NCBI RefSeq assembly: GCF_001898575.1
Contig: NZ_MKUD01000045.1
Location: 11,362 to 75,361 of the forward strand
From: Spirosoma sp. 48-14
GTDB lineage: Bacteria > Bacteroidota > Bacteroidia > Cytophagales > Spirosomataceae
Direction of reading: 5' to 3'
Length of the DNA stretch: 64,000 bases
The notes under the pieces are model-generated. The model had not been told where the DNA came from. It was given only the letters and a program-made list of their open reading frames with translations, and did not search any database. This document shows, piece by piece, positions 36,818 to 46,677 of this stretch (position 1 is the first letter of the stretch; each line of letters starts with the position of its first letter). The position numbers were made by a program, and so were the translations under genes.

Positions 36818-38914
36818 ATGCAAGGTTGGAGCATCTTGTCGGGTATATGGGTTGTTGCGGCTATCACAATAGTCAACGGACAGGCGACCGTTTCTCAACA
36901 ACGAACCACACCCCAATCGGTATCTGTGCAATGGGCCAGTCGGGTAGTAGGTGTATCATCAGAAAAAAAAGGAGAACCATATGGAGAGCAATACAAAGCT
37001 TCCCAAGCGCTTGGTCGACCAAGCAAGATTCTCGAAATGGGTGAAAGTCCCTGTGCATGGTCACCCTATTATGCTGATGGCACTGCCGACGAGTGGATTC
37101 AGGTAGGTTTTGAAAAGCCTATGGCGGCCCGGCAGATTATTATAGCCGAAAATGTCAATCCGGGTGCCGTTGTCAAAGTAATTATAATAGACGAAAAAGG
37201 GACTCAACATACTATATATCAAATTGAGACTATACAGGCTCGCCCTGATCCTTTTCTTCGCATCTTCCCCAAAGATTCGGCCTACCTCTGCACTCAGATT
37301 AAGGTCATTATAAACGGATTGACCTTAAAAGGCCCTAATCAGATCGATGCAATTGGCATTACCGAAAGCACTATCCCTGTTTCGGTCAGCATCAATCTAG
37401 CGAAAGACATACCTAAAGAGATTGTCCGGGAAAACCTAGGCCCGAATATCAATACAAAGGAACAGGAAACAGCGCCCGTCATATCACCCGATGGGAGAAC
37501 TCTCTACTTCACCCATGCCACTCTCAAGGCTAAAAACGAACTCGCAGACCAAAATGTCTGGTATTCAACATTAGGTCCAAATGGGATATGGAACAAGGCT
37601 GAAGATATAGGTTCCCCAATCAATAATAACGATCAAAATGCGATCTGTAGTAGTGCCATCAATGGTAAAACGCTTTATCTAGTCAATGTTTATCATCCTT
37701 CTGGTAGTATGAGCCCTGGTTTATCACGCACGATGAAAACCCCCAAAGGATGGTCGTTCCCCACCGAATGTAAAATCAAAAACTATTATAACCTGCCGAA
37801 TGATTATTATCGGACGGATATTCCTGAAAGTAAGAAATTTCCATATGCTGAGTACTTTATCAGTTCCGATGAAAAAGTCGGAATTCTGTCGATTCGCCGA
37901 AAAGATACCATTGGAGATCGTGATTTATATGTAATTTTTCAACAGACCGATCAAACCTGGTCGGAACCATTATCGCTAGGTAAAACGGTTAATACAGCCG
38001 ATACAGAATTCTCTCCTTTTCTAGCAGCAGATGGCAAAACGCTTTACTTCACAACAAGAGGCTATGCTGGCTACGGAAATGCAGACATTTTTCTTTCACA
38101 TCGCTTAGATGATTCCTGGACAAACTGGAGTGAACCCGAAAACCTTGGCCCAGCTATTAATACCCCTAAATGGGATGGCTATTTTACCATTCCTGCTTCG
38201 GGAGATTATGCTTATATGTGTTCAACAGAAAATTCGTTGGGCGAAGACGATATTTTTCGGCTAAAACTGTACCCAGCTATTAAACCCGATCCGGTCGCCA
38301 TTATATCGGGGCAGGTACTGGATGCGCAAAGTAAAAAACCCGTTGCCTCCGAAGTAGCATCCGGTCTTCTTGGTGAAAACAAAGAGGTTGCTAAAGTCGA
38401 TTATAATCCCGAGACGGGTGAGTACAAGATGATTCTGCCTACGCAGAAAGTTTATAATCTGAAAGCGAAAAAAGACGGCTATTTTACAGCCAGTGAAATG
38501 CTTGACCTGAGTAAGGACAAACGCTTCCGAGACATACGACGCAATCTTTATCTGGTCAAAATCGAGGCCGGACAGAAAATCGTCATGCGCGATGTGCTTT
38601 TTCAGCAAAGTCAGTTTGTCCTGTTGCCGGGTGCCGATGCCGAACTGGACCAGGTAGTGGCTATGATGGAAAAATATCCGGCCATGGAGCTTCTGATTGA
38701 AGGACATACAGATAATCAGGGTGATTGGGAGCCTAATATGAAGCTTTCCGAAGACCGAGTTCGGGTCGTTAAAGAGTATCTGACGAGTAAGGGGATAGCG
38801 GAAAATCGGATTCAAACCAAAGCTTGGGGCCCCAGCAAACCCATCGCCAGCAACGAAACCGAAGAGAAGCGTAAACAAAACCGGCGGGTAGAATTCACCA
38901 TTCTTAAACTGTGA
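36818..38914 (+). CDS. OmpA-family protein with PD40 repeats and discoidin-like N-terminus
   Basis: 698 residues. After a signal-like segment (ILSGIWVVAAITIVNGQ) comes an F5/8-type-C-like region (about 45-190: EWIQVGFEKPMAARQIIIAE). Next are WD40/PD40-type propeller repeats (APVISPDGRTLYFTHATL, SPFLAADGKTLYFTTRGY, about 225-480) and a carboxypeptidase-regulatory-like domain (about 495-580). The C-terminal OmpA peptidoglycan-binding domain (LLIEGHTDNQGDWEPNMKLS, QNRRVEFTI) ends the protein. This layout is common in Bacteroidota envelope proteins. It is the first gene of the plus-strand run leading into the glycan genes, and its stop lies 30 bases before the next ATG. Confidence 0.88.
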   Translation: MQGWSILSGIWVVAAITIVNGQATVSQQRTTPQSVSVQWASRVVGVSSEKKGEPYGEQYKASQALGRPSKILEMGESPCAWSPYYADGTADEWIQVGFEKPMAARQIIIAENVNPGAVVKVIIIDEKGTQHTIYQIETIQARPDPFLRIFPKDSAYLCTQIKVIINGLTLKGPNQIDAIGITESTIPVSVSINLAKDIPKEIVRENLGPNINTKEQETAPVISPDGRTLYFTHATLKAKNELADQNVWYSTLGPNGIWNKAEDIGSPINNNDQNAICSSAINGKTLYLVNVYHPSGSMSPGLSRTMKTPKGWSFPTECKIKNYYNLPNDYYRTDIPESKKFPYAEYFISSDEKVGILSIRRKDTIGDRDLYVIFQQTDQTWSEPLSLGKTVNTADTEFSPFLAADGKTLYFTTRGYAGYGNADIFLSHRLDDSWTNWSEPENLGPAINTPKWDGYFTIPASGDYAYMCSTENSLGEDDIFRLKLYPAIKPDPVAIISGQVLDAQSKKPVASEVASGLLGENKEVAKVDYNPETGEYKMILPTQKVYNLKAKKDGYFTASEMLDLSKDKRFRDIRRNLYLVKIEAGQKIVMRDVLFQQSQFVLLPGADAELDQVVAMMEKYPAMELLIEGHTDNQGDWEPNMKLSEDRVRVVKEYLTSKGIAENRIQTKAWGPSKPIASNETEEKRKQNRRVEFTILKL

Positions 38915-38931
38915 GAACCCGCAATTTCTCG

Positions 38932-38939
38932 TAGTTTTG
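38932..38939 (+). promoter_or_regulatory. possible leaderless promoter of the GT39-like gene
   Basis: TAGTTTTG (TAnnTTTG) ends 5 bases before the ATG at 38945. No clear -33 element was seen. Confidence 0.3.
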
Positions 38940-38944
38940 CCCAA

Positions 38945-40795
38945 ATGTCTGCTCAATTACCCCGCAATTACCTGATTTTGCTAGGTGCCTTACTGGTGCT
39001 AGCCTTATGTCTTCGCCTGTATCGAGTTGGTACCTATGGCATTTATTTCGACGAAAAATCAACCCTACTCATCAGTCAGGGGGTATGCCTCGAAGGGGCT
39101 AACCAGAAAGATGTATTTAGTAAACCATACTTTACACCAGCCGAATTCTGGAAGCCGAAAACCTATTCCGATTTTGTAGAGGCAAACATCCGGGGAGATA
39201 TTGGTAACAGCCCCTCCTACTACGGTTTTTTAATGGTTTGGCTCAGCATTTTTGGCCTGAGCGACACGGCACTCCGTATGCCGTCGGTGATCTTCAGCAC
39301 ACTGATTGTCTGGCTGTTATTTGTTTTTGTTCGACGGCACTTCCGACCAGAAGATGCCTCACGCCCAGGAGCGTCCGGCTCCCTCAGGTCGAATACTGTT
39401 GATACGCTTGCCCTAACCAGTGCCGCCATTGCAACCATTGAGCCGTTTTTTGTCTCGTATAGCCACATTGCCCGCAATTATTCAATGTCGTTTTTTCTGA
39501 CATTGCTGGCTACCCATCTTTTTCTGCTCATTCTGGAACGCACCCAACAGGCTCCTGGCCGATTCGCCCGGTCCAGAAAGCGTCCGGTCGTTTGGCTGTA
39601 TCTGGCCTATGGCCTAACGTTTGTAACGGCGCTCCTCTCGCATTATCTGACCATCACCGTATTTTTGTGCCACGGCCTTTATGCGTTACTCTATCTTCGG
39701 AACGGACGGGCCTGGGTGCAGTTTGCTGTGACAGCTCTGGTTGGACTGGGATTGGTGTCGTTATGGTTTCGGTATGGCGGAGGTACATACACCTTTTATA
39801 TTCTCGAGGAACAGAAAAACTTTTACCGCAACCTGGCTCTTACCAATCCACTCCATAATGGATTCGGCATCATTCTACCCGCAACAATCCCTAATATTCT
39901 GACACGGGCCGTTCCGGTTTTTTCTGATCTGTTCATCATCACCAATGGTTTGTCGGCTGTATTGGGCGGTATTCGTAACTCACTGCTGGCTTTGGGGCTG
40001 GGTACTGTAGCTACGCTGGTCATGCATCGGTATTTTCTGGTACCTAAGCCTCCGATCTGGGTTTATGTAGCCGTTCCATTGCTGCTGCTGGCGGGTTTAC
40101 CTTTTTATACGGTCCTGCCGATTCGCCTACTGGTACTGTCTATTGCCGTTCCGTTTATCTATTTGATCGGGCGGTACGTCATTTATCAGACTGACACTCA
40201 ACAGAAACGTTTGGTTTTCCTATTGCTTATGCTGGCCCTGATTCCTACGTTCTTCTTGTTGTTTATGGCGTGGCGGTCGGGACATACGTATGGCATCACA
40301 CAACGGTATTCCGGGTTTTCGTTTCCCTATGTCTGTATTCTGGTTGCCTTTGGATTCCTCCAATTGGTACATACGCGCTGGTGGTTCAGTGTCCCCATAA
40401 CTCTTGTTTTGCTGATTCAGGCTGGATTTATTGGCCAACTCCTGGTAGGTATTTATGAGGATACGGCCGCTAAATACACCCTGTTTGGTGAGCCACGTAT
40501 TGCTAACCCTTACTGGTCATCTGCCCAACAGTTGAAACGACTTTACGCACCAGGCGATACCATTCTTTACCCTAATAAGCAGCGGGTTATTCGCTCTAAG
40601 AAAAACGATATTACCTTCTCACCCGTTTCACTCTACGATGCTCAACTGGTCAACCTGTATCTGCCCAAAGATGCTCAGTATATCCAGCGTGTTGATCCGA
40701 ACGAACGCGACCGAATTGTACTGGTGAAAGGGGGTTCCGACAAAAAAATTACTATTTTTGACTTTCAGGGCAACAAATACCGCTACGGCGATTAG
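38945..40795 (+). CDS. GT39/ArnT-like membrane glycosyltransferase
   Basis: 616 residues with about 11-12 transmembrane segments. After the first helix comes the acidic pair in GIYFDEKSTLL, the position of the catalytic Asp-Glu in GT-C enzymes of family 39. Later features are NSPSYYGFLMVWLSIFGLSDTALRMPSV, as in protein mannosyl- and ArnT-type transferases, and a soluble C-terminal domain. Such enzymes move a sugar from a polyprenyl phosphate to a target on the outer face of the inner membrane. The neighbours (epimerase::GT2 fusion, split transketolase) could make the lipid-linked donor. The acceptor is unknown. Confidence 0.8.
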   Translation: MSAQLPRNYLILLGALLVLALCLRLYRVGTYGIYFDEKSTLLISQGVCLEGANQKDVFSKPYFTPAEFWKPKTYSDFVEANIRGDIGNSPSYYGFLMVWLSIFGLSDTALRMPSVIFSTLIVWLLFVFVRRHFRPEDASRPGASGSLRSNTVDTLALTSAAIATIEPFFVSYSHIARNYSMSFFLTLLATHLFLLILERTQQAPGRFARSRKRPVVWLYLAYGLTFVTALLSHYLTITVFLCHGLYALLYLRNGRAWVQFAVTALVGLGLVSLWFRYGGGTYTFYILEEQKNFYRNLALTNPLHNGFGIILPATIPNILTRAVPVFSDLFIITNGLSAVLGGIRNSLLALGLGTVATLVMHRYFLVPKPPIWVYVAVPLLLLAGLPFYTVLPIRLLVLSIAVPFIYLIGRYVIYQTDTQQKRLVFLLLMLALIPTFFLLFMAWRSGHTYGITQRYSGFSFPYVCILVAFGFLQLVHTRWWFSVPITLVLLIQAGFIGQLLVGIYEDTAAKYTLFGEPRIANPYWSSAQQLKRLYAPGDTILYPNKQRVIRSKKNDITFSPVSLYDAQLVNLYLPKDAQYIQRVDPNERDRIVLVKGGSDKKITIFDFQGNKYRYGD

Positions 40796-40805
40796 GACTC
40801 TATTT

Positions 40806-40917
40806 AATGAATAATGTAAAATGAACCAATGAAAAATGGGGGAAGTGACATGAAGGATAAACGACGAGTTGCCAACCGTTAGCTGCCGATTCATTCCACA
40901 TTATTCATTTATTTCAT
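40806..40917. repeat. heptamer-word hairpin spacer (AATGNAN type)
   Basis: Arms 40806-40825 and 40890-40909 pair over 20 bases with two mismatches. Left words: AATGAAT, AATGTAA, AATGAAC. Right words: ATTCATT, CCACATT, ATTCATT. It fills the gap before the transketolase N-terminal gene; the ATG is at 40923. Confidence 0.8.
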
Positions 40918-40922
40918 CAATC

Positions 40923-41753
40923 ATGACGTCAACAACTGAATCAACCGATTTGCAAACGCTTCAGGGCCAGCTTCGTCTCAAAATATTGAGCTTATACAAT
41001 CAGGCACACGCCGGTCATATCGGTTGCTCGCTGAGTTGCATCGATCTGATGATTGCTACACTCGTATTGCGAAAACGCGAACAGGATACATTTCTTCTGT
41101 CGAAGGGTCATGCCGCAGCCGCCCTATATACCTGCCTCAATCACCTGGGTGAAATTTCGGACGACGTGCTGGCTACCTATTATCACAATGGGACTACTCT
41201 CCCTGCTCACCCGGCCCCAAATCAGCATAAAGGAATCCCCTTTGCAACGGGTTCGCTAGGGCATGGTTTGCCCATTGGTACGGGGGTTGCCCAGGCAGGC
41301 AAACTACTCGGCGACGATTCCCGCGTGTTTGTACTAATGTCAGATGGCGAAACCAACGAAGGAACAACCTGGGAGGCCGCTCACTTTGCCATTCAGCATC
41401 AGTTGGATAACCTCATCGTACTGGTCGATAAAAATGGCTTGCAGGGCTTTGGCTATACAGCTGATGTGATGGGCGATACGGCCGATGTACGAACCTGGAA
41501 TGCCATCGGTTTTGAGACAGTCGTGGTCGATGGGCATTCAATCAACGAGGTAACGGCCGCCATCGACCAGCTCACGGCTACGCCGAATGGAAAGCCGAAA
41601 CTGGTTATCGCCCAAACGGTAAAAGGGAAAGGAGTTTCGTACATGGAAAATCGGCTTGAATGGCATTACCTGCCTATGTCGGAGGCTCAATACGAACAAG
41701 CAAAATCGGATGTTCATGAGCGTTACCTAGCCTCTCAGGTAGCTCAGGTTTGA
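40923..41753 (+). CDS. transketolase N-terminal subunit (split enzyme)
   Basis: 276 residues from the ATG at 40923; an upstream start at 40869 would read through the hairpin. It is the thiamine-diphosphate-binding half of transketolase: HAGHIGCSLSCIDLM, LSKGHAAAALY, GSLGHGLPIGTGVA, the ThDP motif SDGETNEG followed by DKNG, and KGKGVSYME at the end. Transketolase moves a two-carbon ketol unit between sugar phosphates. The other half is encoded 2.2 kb downstream, with a sugar-epimerase/glycosyltransferase gene between them. That interleaving points to a role in the glycan pathway in place of, or besides, central metabolism. Confidence 0.92.
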   Translation: MTSTTESTDLQTLQGQLRLKILSLYNQAHAGHIGCSLSCIDLMIATLVLRKREQDTFLLSKGHAAAALYTCLNHLGEISDDVLATYYHNGTTLPAHPAPNQHKGIPFATGSLGHGLPIGTGVAQAGKLLGDDSRVFVLMSDGETNEGTTWEAAHFAIQHQLDNLIVLVDKNGLQGFGYTADVMGDTADVRTWNAIGFETVVVDGHSINEVTAAIDQLTATPNGKPKLVIAQTVKGKGVSYMENRLEWHYLPMSEAQYEQAKSDVHERYLASQVAQV

Positions 41754-41833
41754 CCGTTCGCTCATTACCATTTCCTATAAAACTGTATATGGGCCTAGGC
41801 AAATCCATCTTTTGCCGTAATATTGCGGCCTAA

Positions 41834-43834
41834 ATGAATTCGTCTGTCCCCGATTTGTTACCTACCAGCATAAAGCAGCTCAATGGACCGATTGTCGTTT
41901 TTGGAGCTAGTGGCTTCATTGGCGCCAACCTGTTTGAGCAACTCTTCCGCGTCCGCAAGGATGTGTACGCGCTGACCCACGATGCCACCAAAGCCTGGCG
42001 GCTGAAACTTCTGGATGTCCCTGCCGAAAACATCGTTCACTGCGATATTCTCTCTAATACGTCGGTACAGGATGTGTTTGGTCGAATAAAGCCAAAAACG
42101 GTTTTCAACCTCGCGGCCTATGGTGCTTACAGTAAACAGAAAAATGTTGGCCTGACCTACGAAACGAACGTACTGGGGACTGTCAATATTCTGGAAAACT
42201 GCACACCCGACATGGTGTATATCCATGCGGGCAGCAGTTCGGAATATGGTTTCAACTGCACCGCTCCTAAAGAAACCGACCGGGTTGAACCCAACAGCCA
42301 CTATGCGGTTTCGAAAGTATCGGCCGCGTATACGCTCGAATACTACGCCCGTATTGCTCAGCTCAACACACTAAACCTGCGGCTTTATTCCATCTACGGT
42401 GGCTGGGAAGAGCCCGATCGGCTTATTCCCCGGTTGGTAGAAGAAAACCGGAAAGGGCAGTTACCTCCGCTGGTATCGCCCGATATTAGTCGTGACTTTG
42501 TGTATATTGATGATTGCGTGGATGCGTTTGTCCAGGCAGCTTTGCGCGTAAATCCGGCCATTCGGGGCCGTTCTTACAACATCGCCACCGGAAAAAAAAC
42601 CACCATGCGCGAACTGGTCGATGTAGCCCGGCAAACGTTTGGGCTAACCCAGGAGCCGGTGTGGGGCAGTATGAACAATCGGAACTGGGATTTGGCCGAT
42701 TGGTATGGCGATCCATCGGCGGCTGAAGCTGATCTGGGCTGGAAAGCCACTACCCAGCTTACCGACGGCCTGCGGCAAACCGCCGAATGGCAGGTAAATC
42801 ATCAGTACGAAAGTCGCGTTATACCAGCTTTCCAGACGCCAACGCTCAATCCGGTTATTTCGCCCATCATTGCGTGCTATAAGGATGCACAGGCGATTCC
42901 TTACATGTATGAACGGCTGGTTAAAACCTTCAATGAAATGAAGGTGCGCTACGAAATCATTTTCGTTAACGACAACTCGCCCGATAATACCGATGAGGTT
43001 CTGGCCGACATCTGCGCCAAAGACCCGAACGTGATTGCCATAAAACACTCGCGCAACTTTGGCTCACAATCGGCGTTTTTGAGTGGAATGGAAATCTCAT
43101 CCGGCGACGCTGTTGTGCTGATGGATGGTGATTTACAGGACCCTCCAGAAATCATTCCTAAGTTTTATGAGAAATGGCAGCAGGGGTTCGACGTCACTTA
43201 TGGCGTTCGGATTCAGCGCGAAATGCCTGCTCACGTCCACTTTTTCTACAAGCAGTTTTACCGGCTCTTTAAACGAACGGCCTATATCAATATCCCGGTC
43301 GATGCCGGTGATTTTTCGATGATCGACCGGAAGGTAGTACGAGAACTGGTCAATCTGCCCGAAACCGAACAGTTCCTGCGTGGCTTACGCGCCTGGGTGG
43401 GCTTCAAACAGACGGGCGTCGATTACGTTCGCCCGGAACGCATGTTTGGTGTCTCGACCAACAACTGGACGAAGAATATCTGGTGGGCGAAGAAAGCCAT
43501 TTTCTCATTCAGCTTTGCTCCGCTGGAGTGGATGACCTACGCAGGCTTTGTGCTGACGGGACTTTCGATGCTGGGTATTGTCTGGCAGATACTATCGCGG
43601 CTACTTAATTTCGACCCCAATACGCCATATGGCTTATCGACCGTTATTGTATTGGTGATGTTTTTTGGGGGGATTAATTTGCTGGGCATTTCGTTTCTGG
43701 GCGAGTACATCAGCAAGATTTTTGAAGAGACCAAAAAACGTCCGAAATTTATCCGCACTCTGGTCCGTAAAGGTGATCGTATTTATAACACTCCGGATAA
43801 AATTTCGGCTTTAATTACAGAACGGAAACGATAG
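41834..43834 (+). CDS. NAD-dependent epimerase/dehydratase fused to GT2 glycosyltransferase
   Basis: 666 residues, one unbroken frame. Residues 15-330 are an extended SDR: GASGFIG (24-30), SSSEYG, and the catalytic Tyr157/Lys161 (HYAVSK), with a late SYNIATGKKTTM nucleotide-sugar segment. Residues about 345-640 are a GT2 transferase of the GtrB/DPM type: FVNDNSPDNTDEVL, DGDLQDPPEI and a QFLRGLRAWVGF helix. Two transmembrane helices follow near the end (about 553-577 and 596-618). The fusion would couple making an NDP-sugar to its transfer onto polyprenyl phosphate. It lies between the two transketolase half-genes. The two domains are usually separate proteins. Confidence 0.9.
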   Translation: MNSSVPDLLPTSIKQLNGPIVVFGASGFIGANLFEQLFRVRKDVYALTHDATKAWRLKLLDVPAENIVHCDILSNTSVQDVFGRIKPKTVFNLAAYGAYSKQKNVGLTYETNVLGTVNILENCTPDMVYIHAGSSSEYGFNCTAPKETDRVEPNSHYAVSKVSAAYTLEYYARIAQLNTLNLRLYSIYGGWEEPDRLIPRLVEENRKGQLPPLVSPDISRDFVYIDDCVDAFVQAALRVNPAIRGRSYNIATGKKTTMRELVDVARQTFGLTQEPVWGSMNNRNWDLADWYGDPSAAEADLGWKATTQLTDGLRQTAEWQVNHQYESRVIPAFQTPTLNPVISPIIACYKDAQAIPYMYERLVKTFNEMKVRYEIIFVNDNSPDNTDEVLADICAKDPNVIAIKHSRNFGSQSAFLSGMEISSGDAVVLMDGDLQDPPEIIPKFYEKWQQGFDVTYGVRIQREMPAHVHFFYKQFYRLFKRTAYINIPVDAGDFSMIDRKVVRELVNLPETEQFLRGLRAWVGFKQTGVDYVRPERMFGVSTNNWTKNIWWAKKAIFSFSFAPLEWMTYAGFVLTGLSMLGIVWQILSRLLNFDPNTPYGLSTVIVLVMFFGGINLLGISFLGEYISKIFEETKKRPKFIRTLVRKGDRIYNTPDKISALITERKR

Positions 43835-43943
43835 ATTCTTTAGTTGTCATTGCCATTCTGTACGAAATAAATCCAGGTAAATACTGAGCGCCAATTGTGA
43901 AGCATTTTTCAACGCAGTTCAGTCTGGCTGCCCGTAAACGTTC

Positions 43944-44852
43944 ATGAGAAAAGAATTTTCAGCCGCCGTCGAACGAATTGCTCGGGAAGACGATAAGATC
44001 ATATTCATCACTGGCGATTTAGGCTATAGTGCCCTTGAAAACGTAGCCGATGTGCTGGGGCCCCGTTTCATCAATGCAGGTGTAGCCGAACAGAACATGG
44101 TTGGCGTAGCAGCCGGTATGGCCTATAAAGGCTATAAGGTGTTTTGCTACAGCATTGCCCCTTTCGTGGTCTATCGATGTCTGGAGCAGTTTCGAAACGA
44201 TATTTGTCTGCACCGGATGCCCGTGTTTCTGGTTGGCAACGGGGGTGGGTATGGCTATGGCATTATGGGCAGTACGCACCACGCCATCGAAGATCTGGCC
44301 TGCCTGAGTAGTCTGCAAAACGTGAATACGTACATACCGGCGTTTGCCGATGAAGTGTCGCCAATGCTGGATCAGATCGTGGCCGAAGGTCGTCCTACGT
44401 ATCTGCGCCTGGGGGCAGGGCCCAATACGCCCGATGGTGCTCAGACCTATGGCTCATTCAGGCATGTGGTTCGGAGCCAGTCTCCCATTGGAACGGTGGT
44501 GGCTCTTGGACCCGTTACCGCCAATGTATTGACAGCCTTACAGGATAAATTGCTGACTGATCAATTCGATGTGTTTACGGCTACGAATCTTCCCCTCGAT
44601 TTACCGGCTGACTTAGCGCACAAATGGGCTGGAAAACCCATGCTCGTTGTAGAAGAACATGTATCGGTTGGTGGTCTGGCGCAACAATTATCTGTTAAAC
44701 TTCTGGCCGATGGGGCTGCACCAAGCCATTTCGTTAGTCTGTCGGCACAAGGGTATCCGAACGGTCTCTACGGCGATCAGAAATATCACCAGCAATTATC
44801 GGGACTCGATCCGGTCAACATTGCCCGGCAGTTAGCGTCCTTTACAAACTAG
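43944..44852 (+). CDS. transketolase C-terminal subunit (split enzyme)
   Basis: 302 residues. It holds the pyrimidine-binding domain (RFINAGVAEQNMVGVAAGMA, with the ThDP-activating Glu in AEQ, and HRMPVFLVGNGGGYGYGIMGSTHH) and the C-terminal domain (VEEHVSVGGLAQQL). It completes the transketolase begun at 40923. Together the halves are about 580 residues, shorter than the one-chain enzyme of about 660, as is normal for split forms. It starts 109 bases after the fusion gene, and the next gene follows within 12 bases. Confidence 0.92.
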   Translation: MRKEFSAAVERIAREDDKIIFITGDLGYSALENVADVLGPRFINAGVAEQNMVGVAAGMAYKGYKVFCYSIAPFVVYRCLEQFRNDICLHRMPVFLVGNGGGYGYGIMGSTHHAIEDLACLSSLQNVNTYIPAFADEVSPMLDQIVAEGRPTYLRLGAGPNTPDGAQTYGSFRHVVRSQSPIGTVVALGPVTANVLTALQDKLLTDQFDVFTATNLPLDLPADLAHKWAGKPMLVVEEHVSVGGLAQQLSVKLLADGAAPSHFVSLSAQGYPNGLYGDQKYHQQLSGLDPVNIARQLASFTN

Positions 44853-44864
44853 TATCCTGATCCC

Positions 44865-46610
44865 TTGGTAACCTTATCCAATACCTCACAGACACAACGG
44901 AAAGGCTACGGACTCGTTGCCGGTTTCGTAGCTGCGGGGCTTATCCTGATTCCGGTCGTACTCTTCTGGTATGTCTGGTCTACCTATGCGGTCAGCATAC
45001 CCAAGTGGGATGATCATGTTCTGAGAGCCTTCCTGCTGAATTTCGATAAAGAAGCCTCACTTTCCGGAAAACTCTACGAATTTTATCGTCAACACAACGA
45101 GCACCGGATTGTCTACGATCGGATAATAACCTGGCTGGACTTCAACCTATTTGGTAAGTTCAGTTACCGCCATCTAATGCTTGTTGGTAACCTGAGTCTG
45201 CTGGGTTTGATCGCTATTTTTGGTCTGGTATTGGGTCGATCGACGGTTTTGCAAGGAAAAAATGCTCAGGCTCAGGTATCACCCAGCCTAACGGATTATC
45301 TGGTCTATCTTCCTCCTGTTGCTTTTCTGCTTCTCAACCTGTCGCAGTGGGAGAATATGTTCTGGGGCATGGCCGCCCTGCAGAACTTTACTGTACTCCT
45401 CTGGGTGTTCTGGACGATTTATCAACTGGCTTTTTCAAACCGCCTATGGCCTGCTTTGGTGCTGGCTACAGCTGCTACACTAACGAGTGGTAATGGGTTG
45501 CTAGTCTGGCCTGTCGGTTTTGCCATACTGGTGCTGCAACAGTTGCTTGAGAAACGACCCAATCGAAAAGCCATACTCATCTGGTCTATTAGTGCTGTTG
45601 TACTGATTGGCCTTTATTTTCTAAATTACCAGAAGCCCCCAGGCAATCCCCCTGCTCGCGGCTCCTTCTTCGACCTCATTAAAGGCTGGCTCGCCTTCAG
45701 TGGGGCAGCCGCCGAGGCATTCCCTGTTGGCCCCGCCTTTGCCAAATGCCTGCTTGTTGGCAGTATCGCCACTGTGCTTGCGCTGGGTAGTTGGGTGTAC
45801 CTACTGGAAAAAGGGTTCGTAAAAAAGCAGTTTCCAGCCTTCAGCTATTTCTTTTTCGGTACCACCGCTTTTCTCTTGGGAACAGCCGCAACGGTAGCCT
45901 GGTCGCGGGTAGGCTTTGGCCTGCATTTACTGATCACCAGTCGCTATAAAATCTATTCCCTACTTCTACTGGCACTGGTCTACTGTTTCATTATTGTGCA
46001 ACAGCGAAAGACAGGTAGGCTCTGGGTACTAGTTTTGGGACTAGTTTTCAGTGCTGGTCTAATGGCTGGTTCGTATCTTACCTATCTGAGCGATACCTTA
46101 TACTGGCGGCACTGGCTGACCACACACCAGTTTAACTGGACTCATAACGCCAACAATGCGACCATCAGTATCGACTCAGCGTCCAGCCACTACACCGACT
46201 TAGCGCCCGCTTTTTACGATACTACGTTACCGACTATTTTTGGGCAACCCACTCAGGCAGCCGTGCCTGTCCAGCTACAAAAAGATTCCGGTGGATACCT
46301 GATCCAAAATAGTACGCTACCAGCACAGGGAATCGGAGATGAAGGGCCTTACCTGCTGGCCCGCTCCGATGTACGATCGTATCTGTTTCCCGTTCGACAA
46401 AATCAACAATCCGTGCAAGCGGCCCGTTTTCTGCCTGCCAACTTGTTTACAAACGGCTTTACAGCCAATGTGCCAACGGAAGAGATGATTGCAGGTTCGT
46501 ACCAGTTATTTATTTTGACAATTCCCGACGGTAGAGCCAGTCTACATCCCACAAACCAAACGATTGAATCAGCCGGGCCGCCCGCGGCAACCCTGAAAAA
46601 AAACTGGTAA
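44865..46610 (+). CDS. polytopic membrane protein, GT-C-like
   Basis: 581 residues starting at a TTG at 44865 (no nearby ATG or GTG; a start slightly downstream cannot be excluded). About ten to twelve transmembrane helices are seen. The first extracytoplasmic loop carries acidic residues (SIPKWDDHVLRAF), as in GT-C transferases, and the C-terminal 150 residues are soluble and probably periplasmic. No family is recognised firmly. It lies 12 bases after the transketolase C-terminal gene, so it is in the same transcript. A second lipid-sugar-dependent transferase is plausible. Confidence 0.65.
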   Translation: MVTLSNTSQTQRKGYGLVAGFVAAGLILIPVVLFWYVWSTYAVSIPKWDDHVLRAFLLNFDKEASLSGKLYEFYRQHNEHRIVYDRIITWLDFNLFGKFSYRHLMLVGNLSLLGLIAIFGLVLGRSTVLQGKNAQAQVSPSLTDYLVYLPPVAFLLLNLSQWENMFWGMAALQNFTVLLWVFWTIYQLAFSNRLWPALVLATAATLTSGNGLLVWPVGFAILVLQQLLEKRPNRKAILIWSISAVVLIGLYFLNYQKPPGNPPARGSFFDLIKGWLAFSGAAAEAFPVGPAFAKCLLVGSIATVLALGSWVYLLEKGFVKKQFPAFSYFFFGTTAFLLGTAATVAWSRVGFGLHLLITSRYKIYSLLLLALVYCFIIVQQRKTGRLWVLVLGLVFSAGLMAGSYLTYLSDTLYWRHWLTTHQFNWTHNANNATISIDSASSHYTDLAPAFYDTTLPTIFGQPTQAAVPVQLQKDSGGYLIQNSTLPAQGIGDEGPYLLARSDVRSYLFPVRQNQQSVQAARFLPANLFTNGFTANVPTEEMIAGSYQLFILTIPDGRASLHPTNQTIESAGPPAATLKKNW

Positions 46611-46677
46611 TCGTCAGTAACTAGTCGGTATTATGAGATTAACATCGAACTAGAATCGCCAACCGAACACGCTTTTT

